Source of the DNA: PALSA-607 sp036509315
GTDB taxonomy: Bacteria > Actinomycetota > Actinomycetes > Acidothermales > Acidothermaceae
Direction of reading: 5' to 3'
NCBI GenBank assembly: GCA_036509315.1
Contig: DATCFU010000172.1
Location: forward strand, 11,446 to 75,445
DNA length: 64,000 bases
The translations under genes and the position numbers were made by a program. This document shows positions 49,352-57,724 of this stretch, one piece after another (position 1 is the first letter of the stretch; each line of letters starts with the position of its first letter). The notes beneath the pieces are model-generated. The model made no database searches. It saw nothing but the letters and a program-made list of their open reading frames with translations, and was not told the DNA's origin.

Positions 49352-50779
49352 ATGTCGTTTGCGACACCGACCTTTCTGTGGTTCTTCATGCCGGCGACCC
49401 TCCTCCTGTACTGGGCACTGCCCCGCACCGCACGCAACGGGGTGCTGGCCTTCGCCAGCCTGGTGTTCTACACGTGGGGCGGCCACGCGTTTGTGTTCTT
49501 GCTCCTCGGTTGCGTAGTCGTCAACTTCACTGCTGGCCTGGCCATCGATTCATCGAAACCGTTCCTGCAAAGGCATCGCCAGGCCGTGCTCGTCAGCGCC
49601 ATCGCGGTCGATGTCGGCGCGCTTGCGGTGTGGAAGTACGCCGACTTCGCCTCACGCCAAGTGAACGCGCTTACGCACGCGTTCGGCGGTCACGGCAGCC
49701 ATGTCTTGCACTTCGTGTTGCCGATCGGTATTTCGTTCTTTACGTTCCACCATCTGAGCTACGTGGTCGACGTGTACCGCGGTACCCGCAAGCCGTTGCG
49801 CAATCCCCTCACCTTCATGACCTACATCTTGATGTTTCCGCAGCTCATCGCGGGCCCGATCGTGCGGTTCCACGAGATCGCCGACCAGCTTGGAAGGCCG
49901 TCAAAGGATCGCTTTGGCGACTTCGCAGCTGGCTTCCCCCGGTTCGCGGTCGGCTTATCGAAGAAAGTCATCGTTGCCGACAGCGTCGCGCCGGTCGTCA
50001 ACAGTGTGTTTGCGTTGCACACGAGCCAGCTGACGACAGTCAACGCGTGGCTCGGCGCACTCGCGTACACCGTGCAGCTGTACTTCGACTTCTCTGGCTA
50101 TTCCGACATGGCCATCGGATTAGGGAGGATGTTCGGCTTCCAGCTCCCAGAGAATTTCAACCGACCGTACTCCGCGTCATCGATTACGGACTTCTGGCGG
50201 CGCTGGCACATGTCGTTGTCGCGATGGTTCCGCGACTACCTCTACATCCCGCTCGGTGGCAATCGGGGCGGCAAGTGGAAGACCTACCGCAACCTCTACA
50301 TTGTCTTCGCGCTTACCGGTTTCTGGCATGGAGCGAACTGGACGTTTCTCGTGTGGGGGCTCTACCACGGCACTCTGCTCGTGATCGAACGCGTCACCGG
50401 CTGGGGCGACGCGGCAACCCGGTGGCGACCGTTCCAGCGAGCGCTCACGCAGCTTCTGGTGGTTCTCGGATGGGTGGTCTTCCGGGCTGACAGCCTGCCC
50501 CAGGCCGGGCACATTCTCGGCGCGATGTTCGTGCCGACCGGACACGGGCTGACGGTGACCGTTGCGACAGCGCTGACCCACCGGACGCTGCTGGTGTTCT
50601 GGCTGGCGCTGCTCGTCTTCCTAATTCCGGCCGGATTCGTGATGGGCCGCTTCGTCGAGTTCAGCAACAGCCGAACCGCCATTGCGACCCGGTTCGCCTA
50701 TGTGATCGTGCTCGCACCGATTGCGGCCGCGCTGGTCGCCGTCGGCACGTTCAGTCCGTTCCTGTATTACCAATTCTAA
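49352..50779 (+). CDS. MBOAT-family O-acyltransferase (AlgI-like)
   Basis: A 475-aa polytopic membrane protein of the MBOAT family. It would transfer acyl (acetyl) groups from the cytoplasmic side to an outer acceptor. PTFLWFFMPATLLLYWALP is the first helix. KWKTYRNLYIVFALTGFWHG and ANWTFLVWGLYHGTLLVIER contain the catalytic-His region. FSGYSDMAIGLGRMFGFQLP is the typical DltB/AlgI segment, and SLSRWFRDYLYIPLGGNRGG is diagnostic. ATG 49352 follows AGGAGG. It is followed after 30 nt by an AlgX/AlgJ-like gene. By analogy with alginate acetylation, the two together should O-acetylate a secreted or wall polysaccharide. Confidence 0.92.
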   Translation: MSFATPTFLWFFMPATLLLYWALPRTARNGVLAFASLVFYTWGGHAFVFLLLGCVVVNFTAGLAIDSSKPFLQRHRQAVLVSAIAVDVGALAVWKYADFASRQVNALTHAFGGHGSHVLHFVLPIGISFFTFHHLSYVVDVYRGTRKPLRNPLTFMTYILMFPQLIAGPIVRFHEIADQLGRPSKDRFGDFAAGFPRFAVGLSKKVIVADSVAPVVNSVFALHTSQLTTVNAWLGALAYTVQLYFDFSGYSDMAIGLGRMFGFQLPENFNRPYSASSITDFWRRWHMSLSRWFRDYLYIPLGGNRGGKWKTYRNLYIVFALTGFWHGANWTFLVWGLYHGTLLVIERVTGWGDAATRWRPFQRALTQLLVVLGWVVFRADSLPQAGHILGAMFVPTGHGLTVTVATALTHRTLLVFWLALLVFLIPAGFVMGRFVEFSNSRTAIATRFAYVIVLAPIAAALVAVGTFSPFLYYQF

Positions 50780-50809
50780 GAGCATTACCACTCCTAGGGA
50801 GAAGTACCG

Positions 50810-52078
50810 ATGAGCCGGATCCCGCGATTGCGCGCCCCGCACCTGCGCGTTCCACGCGTCAGCGTCCGGGGCAAGTCCGTGCGCATCGCGATCGCCTTCC
50901 TGGCACTGACGTTCTTCTTTGGGCCTGCGGTCGCCGCTGCGGCCGGCGTCCGTGCACCGGCCATCGAGAATCACAAGCTTGGTCCGTTGCCGACCGCGAG
51001 TGATGGGTGGCGATCATTCGGGATCTTCGATACGTGGGCAACCGACCACCTGCCGCTGCGCAACGTGGCGATCAGCGCAAATACGAAGGTCGAACGCAAC
51101 ATGTTCGGTGAGACGCCGAACTACGGCGCGAATGGCACCGCAACAACAACGACGACCACAGGAGTCGCCGGCATCTCCGTGCCCCAACCGCCGGCTGCGC
51201 CCGCGAGCGCTGCGCCGACAGACTTCCCTGTCGTCATCTCGGGTCTGGACGGCTGGCTGTATTACGGCACCGACCTGCGGGCTGCCTGTAATCCGGTGCT
51301 CTCTGCGCCCGTTATCGCGCAACGATTTCAGCAGCTGTCCAAAATCATGCAACGGGCGGGCAAGCGGTTCGTCATGATGATTGCGCCGGACAAGAGCGAT
51401 ATCTATCCCGAGTACCTACCGACCGCAGATCAGGGCGTGACCTGCGCTTCGAAGGCAGAGGCCGCACTCTGGGCCGCATTGGCGGCAAATCCCCCGGCTG
51501 GTTATCAAGACCTGCGCGGCGCGATCGAGGCCGCGAAGGCGAAGGATCCAGGCACGTTGCTCTACCGCAAGCTCGACACGCACTGGAACGGTCTCGGCGC
51601 GTTGATCTATGCGCACCTGCTCACCGACAGCATCGATCCGACATTGTGGCCGACGGCAACGGTGGAACCCCTGGGCAACAGCAACTCGCACACCGACCTC
51701 GAGGCATTGCTCGGCCAGCGCACCACTGAGCAGGCACCGCTATTCTCCGTCAGCCGACCCGGGGTCACCACGACAGTCAACACCACGAGTCAGCTCGCTG
51801 ACACCACGACGGATGCGCCGCTCATCACCCCAAAGACGCTGTTCATCAGCGATTCGTTTACCGATTCTTCACGATTCGCGATCAACCCGTTCTTCGCCCA
51901 GGCTGGCTTTATCAACTCATCGGCCGCAGGCACGGCATATGACGAACTCGTGCAGTCGATCAAGAGTGCACAGATCGTGGTCCTCGAGATCGTCGAGCGC
52001 ACCGTCATCGACGGAAAGGCGCCGCTGCTCAACAGCACCGTGCTCGCCAACCTCGCTGCGAGCCTCGGCGAGGGCTAG
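50810..52078 (+). CDS. AlgX/AlgJ-like extracytoplasmic O-acetyltransferase
   Basis: A 422-aa protein with an N-terminal membrane anchor or signal (IAFLALTFFFGPAVAAAAG, about 25-45), a short Thr-rich linker, and a SGNH-like domain. GLDGWLYYGTDLRAACNP, MIAPDKSDIYPEYLP, KLDTHWNGLGALIYAHLL and LFISDSFTDSSRF carry the family Asp-x-x-His (DTHW) and Ser motifs in the usual permuted order. It would complete transfer of acetyl groups delivered by the MBOAT partner, outside the membrane. ATG 50810 follows AGGGAGAAG. A 17-bp direct repeat follows its stop. Confidence 0.88.
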   Translation: MSRIPRLRAPHLRVPRVSVRGKSVRIAIAFLALTFFFGPAVAAAAGVRAPAIENHKLGPLPTASDGWRSFGIFDTWATDHLPLRNVAISANTKVERNMFGETPNYGANGTATTTTTTGVAGISVPQPPAAPASAAPTDFPVVISGLDGWLYYGTDLRAACNPVLSAPVIAQRFQQLSKIMQRAGKRFVMMIAPDKSDIYPEYLPTADQGVTCASKAEAALWAALAANPPAGYQDLRGAIEAAKAKDPGTLLYRKLDTHWNGLGALIYAHLLTDSIDPTLWPTATVEPLGNSNSHTDLEALLGQRTTEQAPLFSVSRPGVTTTVNTTSQLADTTTDAPLITPKTLFISDSFTDSSRFAINPFFAQAGFINSSAAGTAYDELVQSIKSAQIVVLEIVERTVIDGKAPLLNSTVLANLAASLGEG

Positions 52079-52090
52079 CCAGGTCGGCAA

Positions 52091-52134
52091 CGCCAGCACC
52101 GGGTTGACGCCAGCACCGGGTTGACGCCAGCACC
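52091..52134. repeat. 17-bp direct repeat, about 2.6 copies
   Basis: CGCCAGCACCGGGTTGA occurs at 52091-52107 and 52108-52124, with a partial third copy from 52125. It lies between the AlgX-like stop and the dienelactone hydrolase start, close to the latter's ribosome binding site. Confidence 0.85.
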
Positions 52135-52150
52135 ACGTTAGGGTGCGGCC

Positions 52151-52867
52151 ATGAATCACCACAGCCTGCAACTGCCCGGGTCAGCTGGGCCGGTTCCGGC
52201 CGATGAGGTGATTCCGGACGGGCCGGTGCGCGGCGCCGTCATCGTGCTGCAGGAAGCGTTCGGCGTGAACGACCACATCGTCGACGTGTGCGGTCGATTC
52301 GCAGCAGTCGGGTATCGCGCGGTTGCGCCGCATCTGTTTCATCGAGACGGCGTGAACGCGCTGCCGTACAACATCGAGCTCGCACTCCCCCACATGGCGA
52401 ATCTGACTGCCGACGGCATCCGCGACGACCTCACTGCCGTGCGCGAACACCTTGCTGGCGAAGAGTTGCCAATGTCACTGACGGGCATTGTCGGGTTCTG
52501 CATGGGTGGTTCAATCACCTTCGCCATCGCAGCGGAAGACGCCTACGGCGCAACGGTCACGTTCTACGGCAGCGGCATGCAGAAGGGTCGCTTCGGGTTT
52601 CGCCCGCTCGTCGAGAGCGCGCCGCTGCTGCGATCGCCGTGGCTCGGGCTGTACGGCGATCTCGACCCCGGTATCCCGGTCGACCAGGTCGAGGATCTGC
52701 GCAGCGCGGCCGCGACGGCGCACGTACCGACAGCGATAGTCCGCTATGCCGAGGCGGGCCATGGCTTTCACTGCGACGCAAGACCAGGGAACTATCACGA
52801 AGTATCCGCAAGAGACGCGTGGGTACGAACCATCGACTGGCTGGAGCGCTACCTAGCGCCAGAATAA
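52151..52867 (+). CDS. Dienelactone hydrolase family protein
   Basis: A 238-aa alpha/beta-hydrolase with a Cys nucleophile elbow, GIVGFCMGGSITF, the hallmark of dienelactone hydrolases. VIVLQEAFGVNDHIVDVCGR is the first core strand and RAVAPHLFHRDG the second. LGLYGDLDPGIPVDQ supplies the Asp and YAEAGHGFHCDARPG the His of the triad. It could hydrolyse a dienelactone or another small ester in aromatic catabolism; the true substrate cannot be read. ATG 52151 is preceded by weak GGTGCGG. The gene converges with the response regulator gene after a 15-nt gap. Confidence 0.9.
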   Translation: MNHHSLQLPGSAGPVPADEVIPDGPVRGAVIVLQEAFGVNDHIVDVCGRFAAVGYRAVAPHLFHRDGVNALPYNIELALPHMANLTADGIRDDLTAVREHLAGEELPMSLTGIVGFCMGGSITFAIAAEDAYGATVTFYGSGMQKGRFGFRPLVESAPLLRSPWLGLYGDLDPGIPVDQVEDLRSAAATAHVPTAIVRYAEAGHGFHCDARPGNYHEVSARDAWVRTIDWLERYLAPE

Positions 52868-52882
52868 GCAGCAGCGCAGTTG

Positions 52883-53665
52883 CTAGCTCGCGTCGGCGCT
52901 TGCCGCTGCCGATTGCGCGCTCGAGTCGGTCGCGCTCGAGTCGGTCGCGCGCGCGTCGGCGGGTCGGTTAGCGAGCCGGATCGTGTAGCCCACGCCGCGC
53001 ACCGTGTGAATTAGCGGCGGCCCGTCGACGTCGACCTTCTTGCGCAGATAACTGATGTACGTCTCGAGCACGCCCGAGTCGCCGCCGAAGTCGTAGTCCC
53101 ATACGTGGTCGAGCAACTGGGCGCGGCTGAGCACCTTGCGTGCGTTCACCAGCAGGTAGTGCAGCAACCGGTATTCGGTGGCGGTGAGTTCGATCAACCG
53201 GCCACCGCGAAAAACCTCGCGAGTGTCGTCGTCCATCTCCAGATCGCTGAACGAGATGCGAGTGCCATGACCGTTGCCGTGGCTGCGGCGCAACACCGCA
53301 TGTACGCGCGCGACGAGCTCGGCGAGTGAGAACGGCTTGGTGACGTAGTCGTCGCCGCCGACGTTTAGGCCAAGCACCTTGTCGTCGGTCGCATCGCGGG
53401 CGGTCAGGAACAGCACCGGGACGCTCTTGCCCTTCGCCGCCAGGCGGCGGGCGACTTCGAAGCCGTCGAAGTCGGGCAACATCACGTCGAGTACCACGAG
53501 GTCGGGCCGCGACAACTCGACCGCTTCGAGAGCGCCGTTCCCGGTACTTGCCGTGCTGACGTCGAAGCCCTCGAACCGCAAGGCGGTGGCGACCAGGTCA
53601 GAAATGCTCGGCTCGTCGTCAACGACCAGCACCCGGTGCGGTGCCGGGACAGCGTTCGTAGGCAC
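52883..53665 (-). CDS. OmpR/PhoB-family response regulator
   Basis: A 260-aa two-domain regulator. The receiver (about 10-125) has the acidic pair VDDEPSISDL, the phospho-acceptor Asp in DLVVLDVMLPDFDG, Thr in LFLTARDA and Lys in DDYVTKPFS. The winged-helix domain (about 135-235) includes LTATEYRLLHYLLVNA and SYLRKKV, with IHTVRGVGYTIR. A low-complexity Ala/Ser/Asp tail (ATDSSATDSS) follows, encoded by a 14-15 bp imperfect repeat. No histidine kinase is adjacent, so it is an orphan in this window. Four 11-bp phased repeats lie upstream of the gene at 53744-53787 and may be its binding site. Confidence 0.92.
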   Translation of the reverse strand: MPTNAVPAPHRVLVVDDEPSISDLVATALRFEGFDVSTASTGNGALEAVELSRPDLVVLDVMLPDFDGFEVARRLAAKGKSVPVLFLTARDATDDKVLGLNVGGDDYVTKPFSLAELVARVHAVLRRSHGNGHGTRISFSDLEMDDDTREVFRGGRLIELTATEYRLLHYLLVNARKVLSRAQLLDHVWDYDFGGDSGVLETYISYLRKKVDVDGPPLIHTVRGVGYTIRLANRPADARATDSSATDSSAQSAAASADAS

Positions 53666-53743
53666 AGGTCAACCCTTCACAATTCGGTCGCCACGACAGT
53701 TGCAGCAAGCACAGCACGCCCGATATCAGCACCCTCTCCCTAC

Positions 53744-53787
53744 AGCCTGCATCAAGCCTGTGAGAAAGCTGAAGGAACCCTGTGAGT
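53744..53787. promoter_or_regulatory. Four 11-bp phased direct repeats upstream of the response regulator
   Basis: Four consecutive 11-mers read AGCCTGCATCA, AGCCTGTGAGA, AAGCTGAAGGA and ACCCTGTGAGT. CCTGTGAG is exact at 53757 and 53779, 22 bp apart. An 11-bp period is the usual binding-site spacing for OmpR/PhoB-type regulators, and the array lies 79-122 nt upstream of such a gene, suggesting autoregulation. Confidence 0.6.
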
Positions 53788-53803
53788 CATCGGTGAAGCA
53801 GGA

Positions 53804-54880
53804 TCAGCCCAGGCCCACGACCTGGCCCTCTTCCTGGGATCGACGCGCCGCCTCGATGATCCTTAAGGCCTCAAGGGAGTCCCGCGGGTCCACCGGCAGG
53901 TCGCCCTCGCCGCGCAAGGCGGCGCCGATGCCTTCGTAGTAACGCTGGTAGGCGCCGGGCTCAGTGGCGATCGGAGTCGCCTCGCCGACGACGCCAAGAG
54001 TTCCGTAGCTGGCTTCGCTCTCGGTTCCCCATGCAGCGTCGCGGTCGGGGCGTCCGCCGCGGCGCAGCGCGTCCTCTTGCACGTCGAGTCCGTATTTGAC
54101 GTAGGCGGACCGGGTGCCCAGCACCCGCATGCGTGGCCCAAGGTCAGAGGCAATCGCGCTGCACCACAACTGGCTCCGTACACCAGATGCATGCGTTAAC
54201 GCGACGAACACATCGTCATCGGCCTGCACCCCGGCGCGGCGCCGGTCGACCTCGGCGTAGACATGCGTGACCGGGCCGAACAGCAAGAGCGCCTGGTCGA
54301 TAAGGTGCGGGCCGAGATCAAACAGCAACCCCCCGGCGTCCGACGGTGCACCGCTCTCGCGCCAACCAGTACCCGCGACTGGGCGCCAACGCTCGAACCG
54401 CGACTCGTACCTGGTGACCTCGCCTAACGCACCCTCGTCGAGCAGCCGGCGTAGCGTCAGGAAATCGCCGTCCCATCGACGGTTTTGATAAACACTGAGT
54501 GGGACGCCGCGAGCTGCCGCCGCGTCGATCAGCGACTCCCCTTCAGCGACACTCACGGCAAACGGCTTGTCGATGACGACCGCTACACCGGCGTCAATCG
54601 CCGCACGTGCGGTCGGTGCATGCATGCGGTTCGGACTCGCCACGACGACCAGATCGATGTGGTCGGCTTTCGCCATGAGGCTGTCGACGTCGGCGAACAC
54701 CTGGACGCCTTCGTAGGCCTGGCGGGCTTTCTCGGCTCGTTCGGCGTTGCCAGTGACGACAGCCGACACTGCCATGCCCGGCGTCGCGGCAATGAGCGGC
54801 GCGTGGAAGACCGAACCGGCCAGCCCGTAGCCGACAACCGCCACCCGCAACTGTTCGGCATGCACTGGTTCATTCGTCAT
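53804..54880 (-). CDS. Gfo/Idh/MocA-family oxidoreductase
   Basis: A 358-aa NAD(P)-dependent dehydrogenase. LRVAVVGYGLAGSVFHAPLI is the Rossmann fingerprint. VVVASPNRMHAPTARAAIDA and VVIDKPFAVSVAEGE (KP motif, the catalytic Lys region) follow. GGLLFDLGPHLIDQALLLFG carries the conserved Asp/His near the active site. This family oxidises or reduces sugars, inositol or related alcohols; the substrate is not evident. ATG 54880 is chosen over a GTG two codons upstream. The VOC gene upstream ends 27 nt before it on the same strand, so the two could be co-transcribed. Confidence 0.9.
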   Translation of the reverse strand: MTNEPVHAEQLRVAVVGYGLAGSVFHAPLIAATPGMAVSAVVTGNAERAEKARQAYEGVQVFADVDSLMAKADHIDLVVVASPNRMHAPTARAAIDAGVAVVIDKPFAVSVAEGESLIDAAAARGVPLSVYQNRRWDGDFLTLRRLLDEGALGEVTRYESRFERWRPVAGTGWRESGAPSDAGGLLFDLGPHLIDQALLLFGPVTHVYAEVDRRRAGVQADDDVFVALTHASGVRSQLWCSAIASDLGPRMRVLGTRSAYVKYGLDVQEDALRRGGRPDRDAAWGTESEASYGTLGVVGEATPIATEPGAYQRYYEGIGAALRGEGDLPVDPRDSLEALRIIEAARRSQEEGQVVGLG

Positions 54881-54907
54881 GGGCACATAGTGCCGGTCGA
54901 GCGGCCG

Positions 54908-55435
54908 TTAGCTGACGGCGACCCGCGAGATCCCGATGCCGCCCTGTGTCGTCGCGCCGTACCGCGCCTTTTCCTTCTCGAGGTCGAGGTGCCCAATGCT
55001 GCGGCGCGACTCGAGTGCGCCCTCGTCGAGGAGGTCGGCCGGAATCAGCCAAACAATCTCGAACTCCAGGCCGTTCGGGTCCTTGCCATAGAGGCTTTTC
55101 GTGCTGCCGTGGTCGGAACTACCGACCAACGCGTCGGCCGCTGCCAGCGCCTGCGCGACCCGCTCGAGTTCTTGGAGCGTGTCGACTTCCCACGCGAGGT
55201 GGTAGAGCCCCACGGTTGTTCGACCGGCTCCTGAAGGACCCGCCGCTGCGCCGATCTCGAACAACCCGAGATCGTGATCGTTCGTGGAACCAGGAGCCTG
55301 CAGGAAGGCCGCGCCGCGAAAGCCTTCAGGCGCCATGTTGATCGGCACAAAGCCGAGGACGTCGGAGTAGAACCGCACAGACTCCTCGACATTGCGCACG
55401 TAGAGGACCGCGTGATTGAGCCGGAAGATTCCCAT
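54908..55435 (-). CDS. VOC-superfamily (glyoxalase/extradiol dioxygenase-like) protein
   Basis: A 175-aa protein with the paired beta-alpha-beta units of the vicinal-oxygen-chelate fold. LNHAVLYVRNVEESVRFYSD starts the first module, with His as probable metal ligand. GLYHLAWEVDTLQELERVAQ starts the second with another His, and DPNGLEFEIVW supplies the Glu ligand. The C-terminal 40 residues exceed a minimal glyoxalase and resemble catechol-dioxygenase-like members. ATG 55435 is preferred; a start at 55477 would put an operator-like palindrome inside the gene. Substrate unknown; probably regulated through the palindrome at 55455-55474. Confidence 0.82.
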   Translation of the reverse strand: MGIFRLNHAVLYVRNVEESVRFYSDVLGFVPINMAPEGFRGAAFLQAPGSTNDHDLGLFEIGAAAGPSGAGRTTVGLYHLAWEVDTLQELERVAQALAAADALVGSSDHGSTKSLYGKDPNGLEFEIVWLIPADLLDEGALESRRSIGHLDLEKEKARYGATTQGGIGISRVAVS

Positions 55436-55454
55436 GGCCGAACGATACCTCACT

Positions 55455-55474
55455 TTGGTTGAGCGTTCAACTAA
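55455..55474. promoter_or_regulatory. Operator-like palindrome upstream of VOC gene
   Basis: TTGGTTGAGCGTTCAACTAA is a 20-bp imperfect palindrome with exact GTTGA/TCAAC inner arms, 20 nt upstream of the VOC start. Its spacing and composition fit a TetR/GntR-type operator, but no such regulator gene is adjacent. Confidence 0.5.
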
Positions 55475-55501
55475 CATGCGGACTAGTGGCTGGTCGGAAT
55501 C

Positions 55502-57499
55502 TCAGCACGCCGTGGCCGTCTTGATCAACTGCGCGTAGGGGGCGCGGCCGGCCGGCTTTAGATGCACGCCATCGGTGCTCAGCCAGTTCGGGTGCGTGTT
55601 AGCCGCGGCGTCCCAGTTCACGAGTACGGCGTTGGGATGCGCTTTCACCACCGTAGGAAACATCGCATTGTTCGGCGGTTCCCAGGGCCGGTCCATGTGG
55701 TCGTTGATGACGATCACCTTCTGGCGGTCGGCAAGTGCTGTAAGTGTGGCGTCCAACTCCTTCGCGCTGACGATGCCGTTGGTGCCGGTTTCGATGACCA
55801 CGTCGCGGCCGAGGTGCGCAGCAGTGCGCAGAGTGGCGACTTCGGCGAACACCGCCTTCGCCTGCCAGCCGACGACGGCATACACCTCGGTGCCCGGGCA
55901 GGCCGCCTTCAGTGCCGTAGCGGCGTCGAGCATGACCGAGTCGCCAACTGCGCTAACAGAGGGCGGGACGCCGACGGGGATCGTCGGTGGTTTAGTGGCC
56001 GCAGCGTGCGGACCGCTCACCGGGTGGGTCGGGCGCGATGGCGGAGGTGTCGGCAACGAAACGACAGGCAGCTCTGATGTCGGGGCCGGCGTCGCGGGTG
56101 GCTCACTCGGGGCCGCTGAAGTGGCCGAGGCCGTAGCTGGCAACGCCGCGGGTTTCGGCGAGATCGGTCTCGGGGACGCGATCGCTCCGATCGATGTCGC
56201 CTGACCCTGACCAAGGGCTGCGGTGTCTTGACGGCCTCGGACTTGCGTGTGGGCGATGCGATTCGAGACGAAAGCCGTCGCCCCGGCAACGGCCGCGACA
56301 CCGAGAACGGCCGACAGCGCCGGCGCGACGACCCGCCACGTCCGCGGCATCGCAACCCTGCGAACTAGTGACACCGCGCCGTCGCGGCGCAGTGGAACCT
56401 CGACGAAGCGGTACGACAGTTCGCTCAACAACGCGACGATCGCCAACCTGGCGGCAAGGGCAGCCGGGCCGTGCAACGACCAATCGAGACTGGGTCGGGT
56501 GTAGACGAAAACGGGCCAGTGCCAGAGGTAGAGGCCGTAAGAACGCTCGCCAATCCATCGCATCGGCGGCACATCGAGTGCACGCCCGAGCCAGCCGCCG
56601 GGTGCCGAGGCGGTGACCACGACGACAACGCCGACCGCAGCGAACGCGAGAAAGCCGCCGCGATACAAGCCCGGCCGGTAATAGTCGACTGCGTGCATCG
56701 ACCAGCACACAGCGATTAGCCCTGCGACACCGACGACGTCCCAGGCGGCGCGGACGCCAACGGCGATCCCTCGATCAAGTCTGGCGGCGAGGCCCGACAT
56801 CACGGCCGCCGCAGCGGCCCCGAGCAACAGTGCGCTCGCGTGTGTATCGGTGCCGAAGTACAACCGCGACGAGTCGGTATCGAACGGCACGTTGCCGCGC
56901 ACCGCGAGCACGCGCATCCAAAACGCCGATCCAATTGCCGCAGCGAGCGCAACGCCGGTGACCCAGCGCAGGCGAGCGCGGGTCGCCATCAGTGCGACCA
57001 GCACTGCCGGCCAGATGAGGTAGAACTGCTCCTCGACGGCGAGCGACCACAAGTGTTGGAAAGGCGACGGCCGGCCCGCAGCGATGAAGTACGACCGGTG
57101 ATGTAGCACGTACCACCAGTTCGACACGTACCCCAGTGCCGCTGCGATGTCGCCGCGCGCCTGTCCCAACTCGGCGGCCGCGAAGATCGCCATGAATACA
57201 GCCAGTACGGCGAGCATCACGAATAGTGCGGGTAACAATCGCCGGGCCCGGCGCAGGTAGAACTGCCGCAACGAAACACGGCCGGCTGTCCGCGCTTCGC
57301 TCAACAGCAGCGAGGTGATCAAGAAGCCGGAGATCACGAAGAAGAGGTCGACGCCCAGGAACCCGCCGGGGAGCCATCCCACGCCGGCGTGATACAGGAG
57401 CACCCCGATCACGGCGATCGCACGCAGGCCGTCCAGCCCTGGCAGTCGGCGGTTGCTCGGAGCCTTCACGTCAAACCCTGCCCCCGTGATCTTGATCAT
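55502..57499 (-). CDS. OatA-like acyltransferase (acyltransferase 3 + SGNH domain)
   Basis: A 665-aa protein. The N-terminal acyltransferase-3 domain (about 15-400) has ten or more helices with the motifs RLPGLDGLRAIAVIGVLLYH, FFVISGFLITSLLL and FQHLWSLAVEEQFYLIWP (conserved His and Glu). A Pro/Thr-rich linker (about 440-500) leads to an extracytoplasmic SGNH esterase domain (about 505-665) with SAVGDSVMLD (Ser), VVIETGTNG and STDGVHLKPAG (Asp/His). This architecture O-acetylates peptidoglycan muramic acid or wall glycans in OatA-type enzymes; the acceptor here is inferred. ATG 57499 is used. GTG 57466 is an alternative that starts closer to the family N-terminus. Confidence 0.9.
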   Translation of the reverse strand: MIKITGAGFDVKAPSNRRLPGLDGLRAIAVIGVLLYHAGVGWLPGGFLGVDLFFVISGFLITSLLLSEARTAGRVSLRQFYLRRARRLLPALFVMLAVLAVFMAIFAAAELGQARGDIAAALGYVSNWWYVLHHRSYFIAAGRPSPFQHLWSLAVEEQFYLIWPAVLVALMATRARLRWVTGVALAAAIGSAFWMRVLAVRGNVPFDTDSSRLYFGTDTHASALLLGAAAAAVMSGLAARLDRGIAVGVRAAWDVVGVAGLIAVCWSMHAVDYYRPGLYRGGFLAFAAVGVVVVVTASAPGGWLGRALDVPPMRWIGERSYGLYLWHWPVFVYTRPSLDWSLHGPAALAARLAIVALLSELSYRFVEVPLRRDGAVSLVRRVAMPRTWRVVAPALSAVLGVAAVAGATAFVSNRIAHTQVRGRQDTAALGQGQATSIGAIASPRPISPKPAALPATASATSAAPSEPPATPAPTSELPVVSLPTPPPSRPTHPVSGPHAAATKPPTIPVGVPPSVSAVGDSVMLDAATALKAACPGTEVYAVVGWQAKAVFAEVATLRTAAHLGRDVVIETGTNGIVSAKELDATLTALADRQKVIVINDHMDRPWEPPNNAMFPTVVKAHPNAVLVNWDAAANTHPNWLSTDGVHLKPAGRAPYAQLIKTATAC

Positions 57500-57502
57500 C
57501 GA

Positions 57503-57519
57503 ACGCTCTCATAGAGCGT
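57503..57519. promoter_or_regulatory. Palindrome at the OatA-like gene start
   Basis: ACGCTCT-cat-AGAGCGT is a perfect inverted repeat ending 3 nt before the annotated ATG at 57499. In the transcript it would form a 7-bp hairpin over the ribosome binding region, and on DNA it could be an operator. If GTG 57466 is the real start it lies in the leader instead. Confidence 0.45.
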
Positions 57520-57559
57520 CTGAACGAGCCGAGTGTGACACTGCTTCGTCGCGCCGCCG

Positions 57560-57625
57560 CGTGTTCTTGACCGGCGCGCCGCGGTTGTTCTTGATTGCGC
57601 CGCTTCTTCTTGATCGGCGCGCCGA
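57560..57625. repeat. Short GC-rich imperfect repeats upstream of the OatA-like gene
   Basis: TTCTTGA followed by C/T-rich dinucleotides and GGCGCGCCG occurs at about 57564-57581 and 57606-57623, with a degenerate copy between. The 225-nt gap between the FUSC and OatA-like genes contains nothing else recognisable apart from the palindrome at 57503-57519. Confidence 0.5.
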
Positions 57626-57724
57626 ACCCGTTGCGGGTGTCACGGCGAATCGACGCGCGCGGGCGCTGTTTGGTTGCGTCGTCGTTCAGGCAATGTTGCT
57701 CGATGACTGCTGCGTGTTCCGAAG

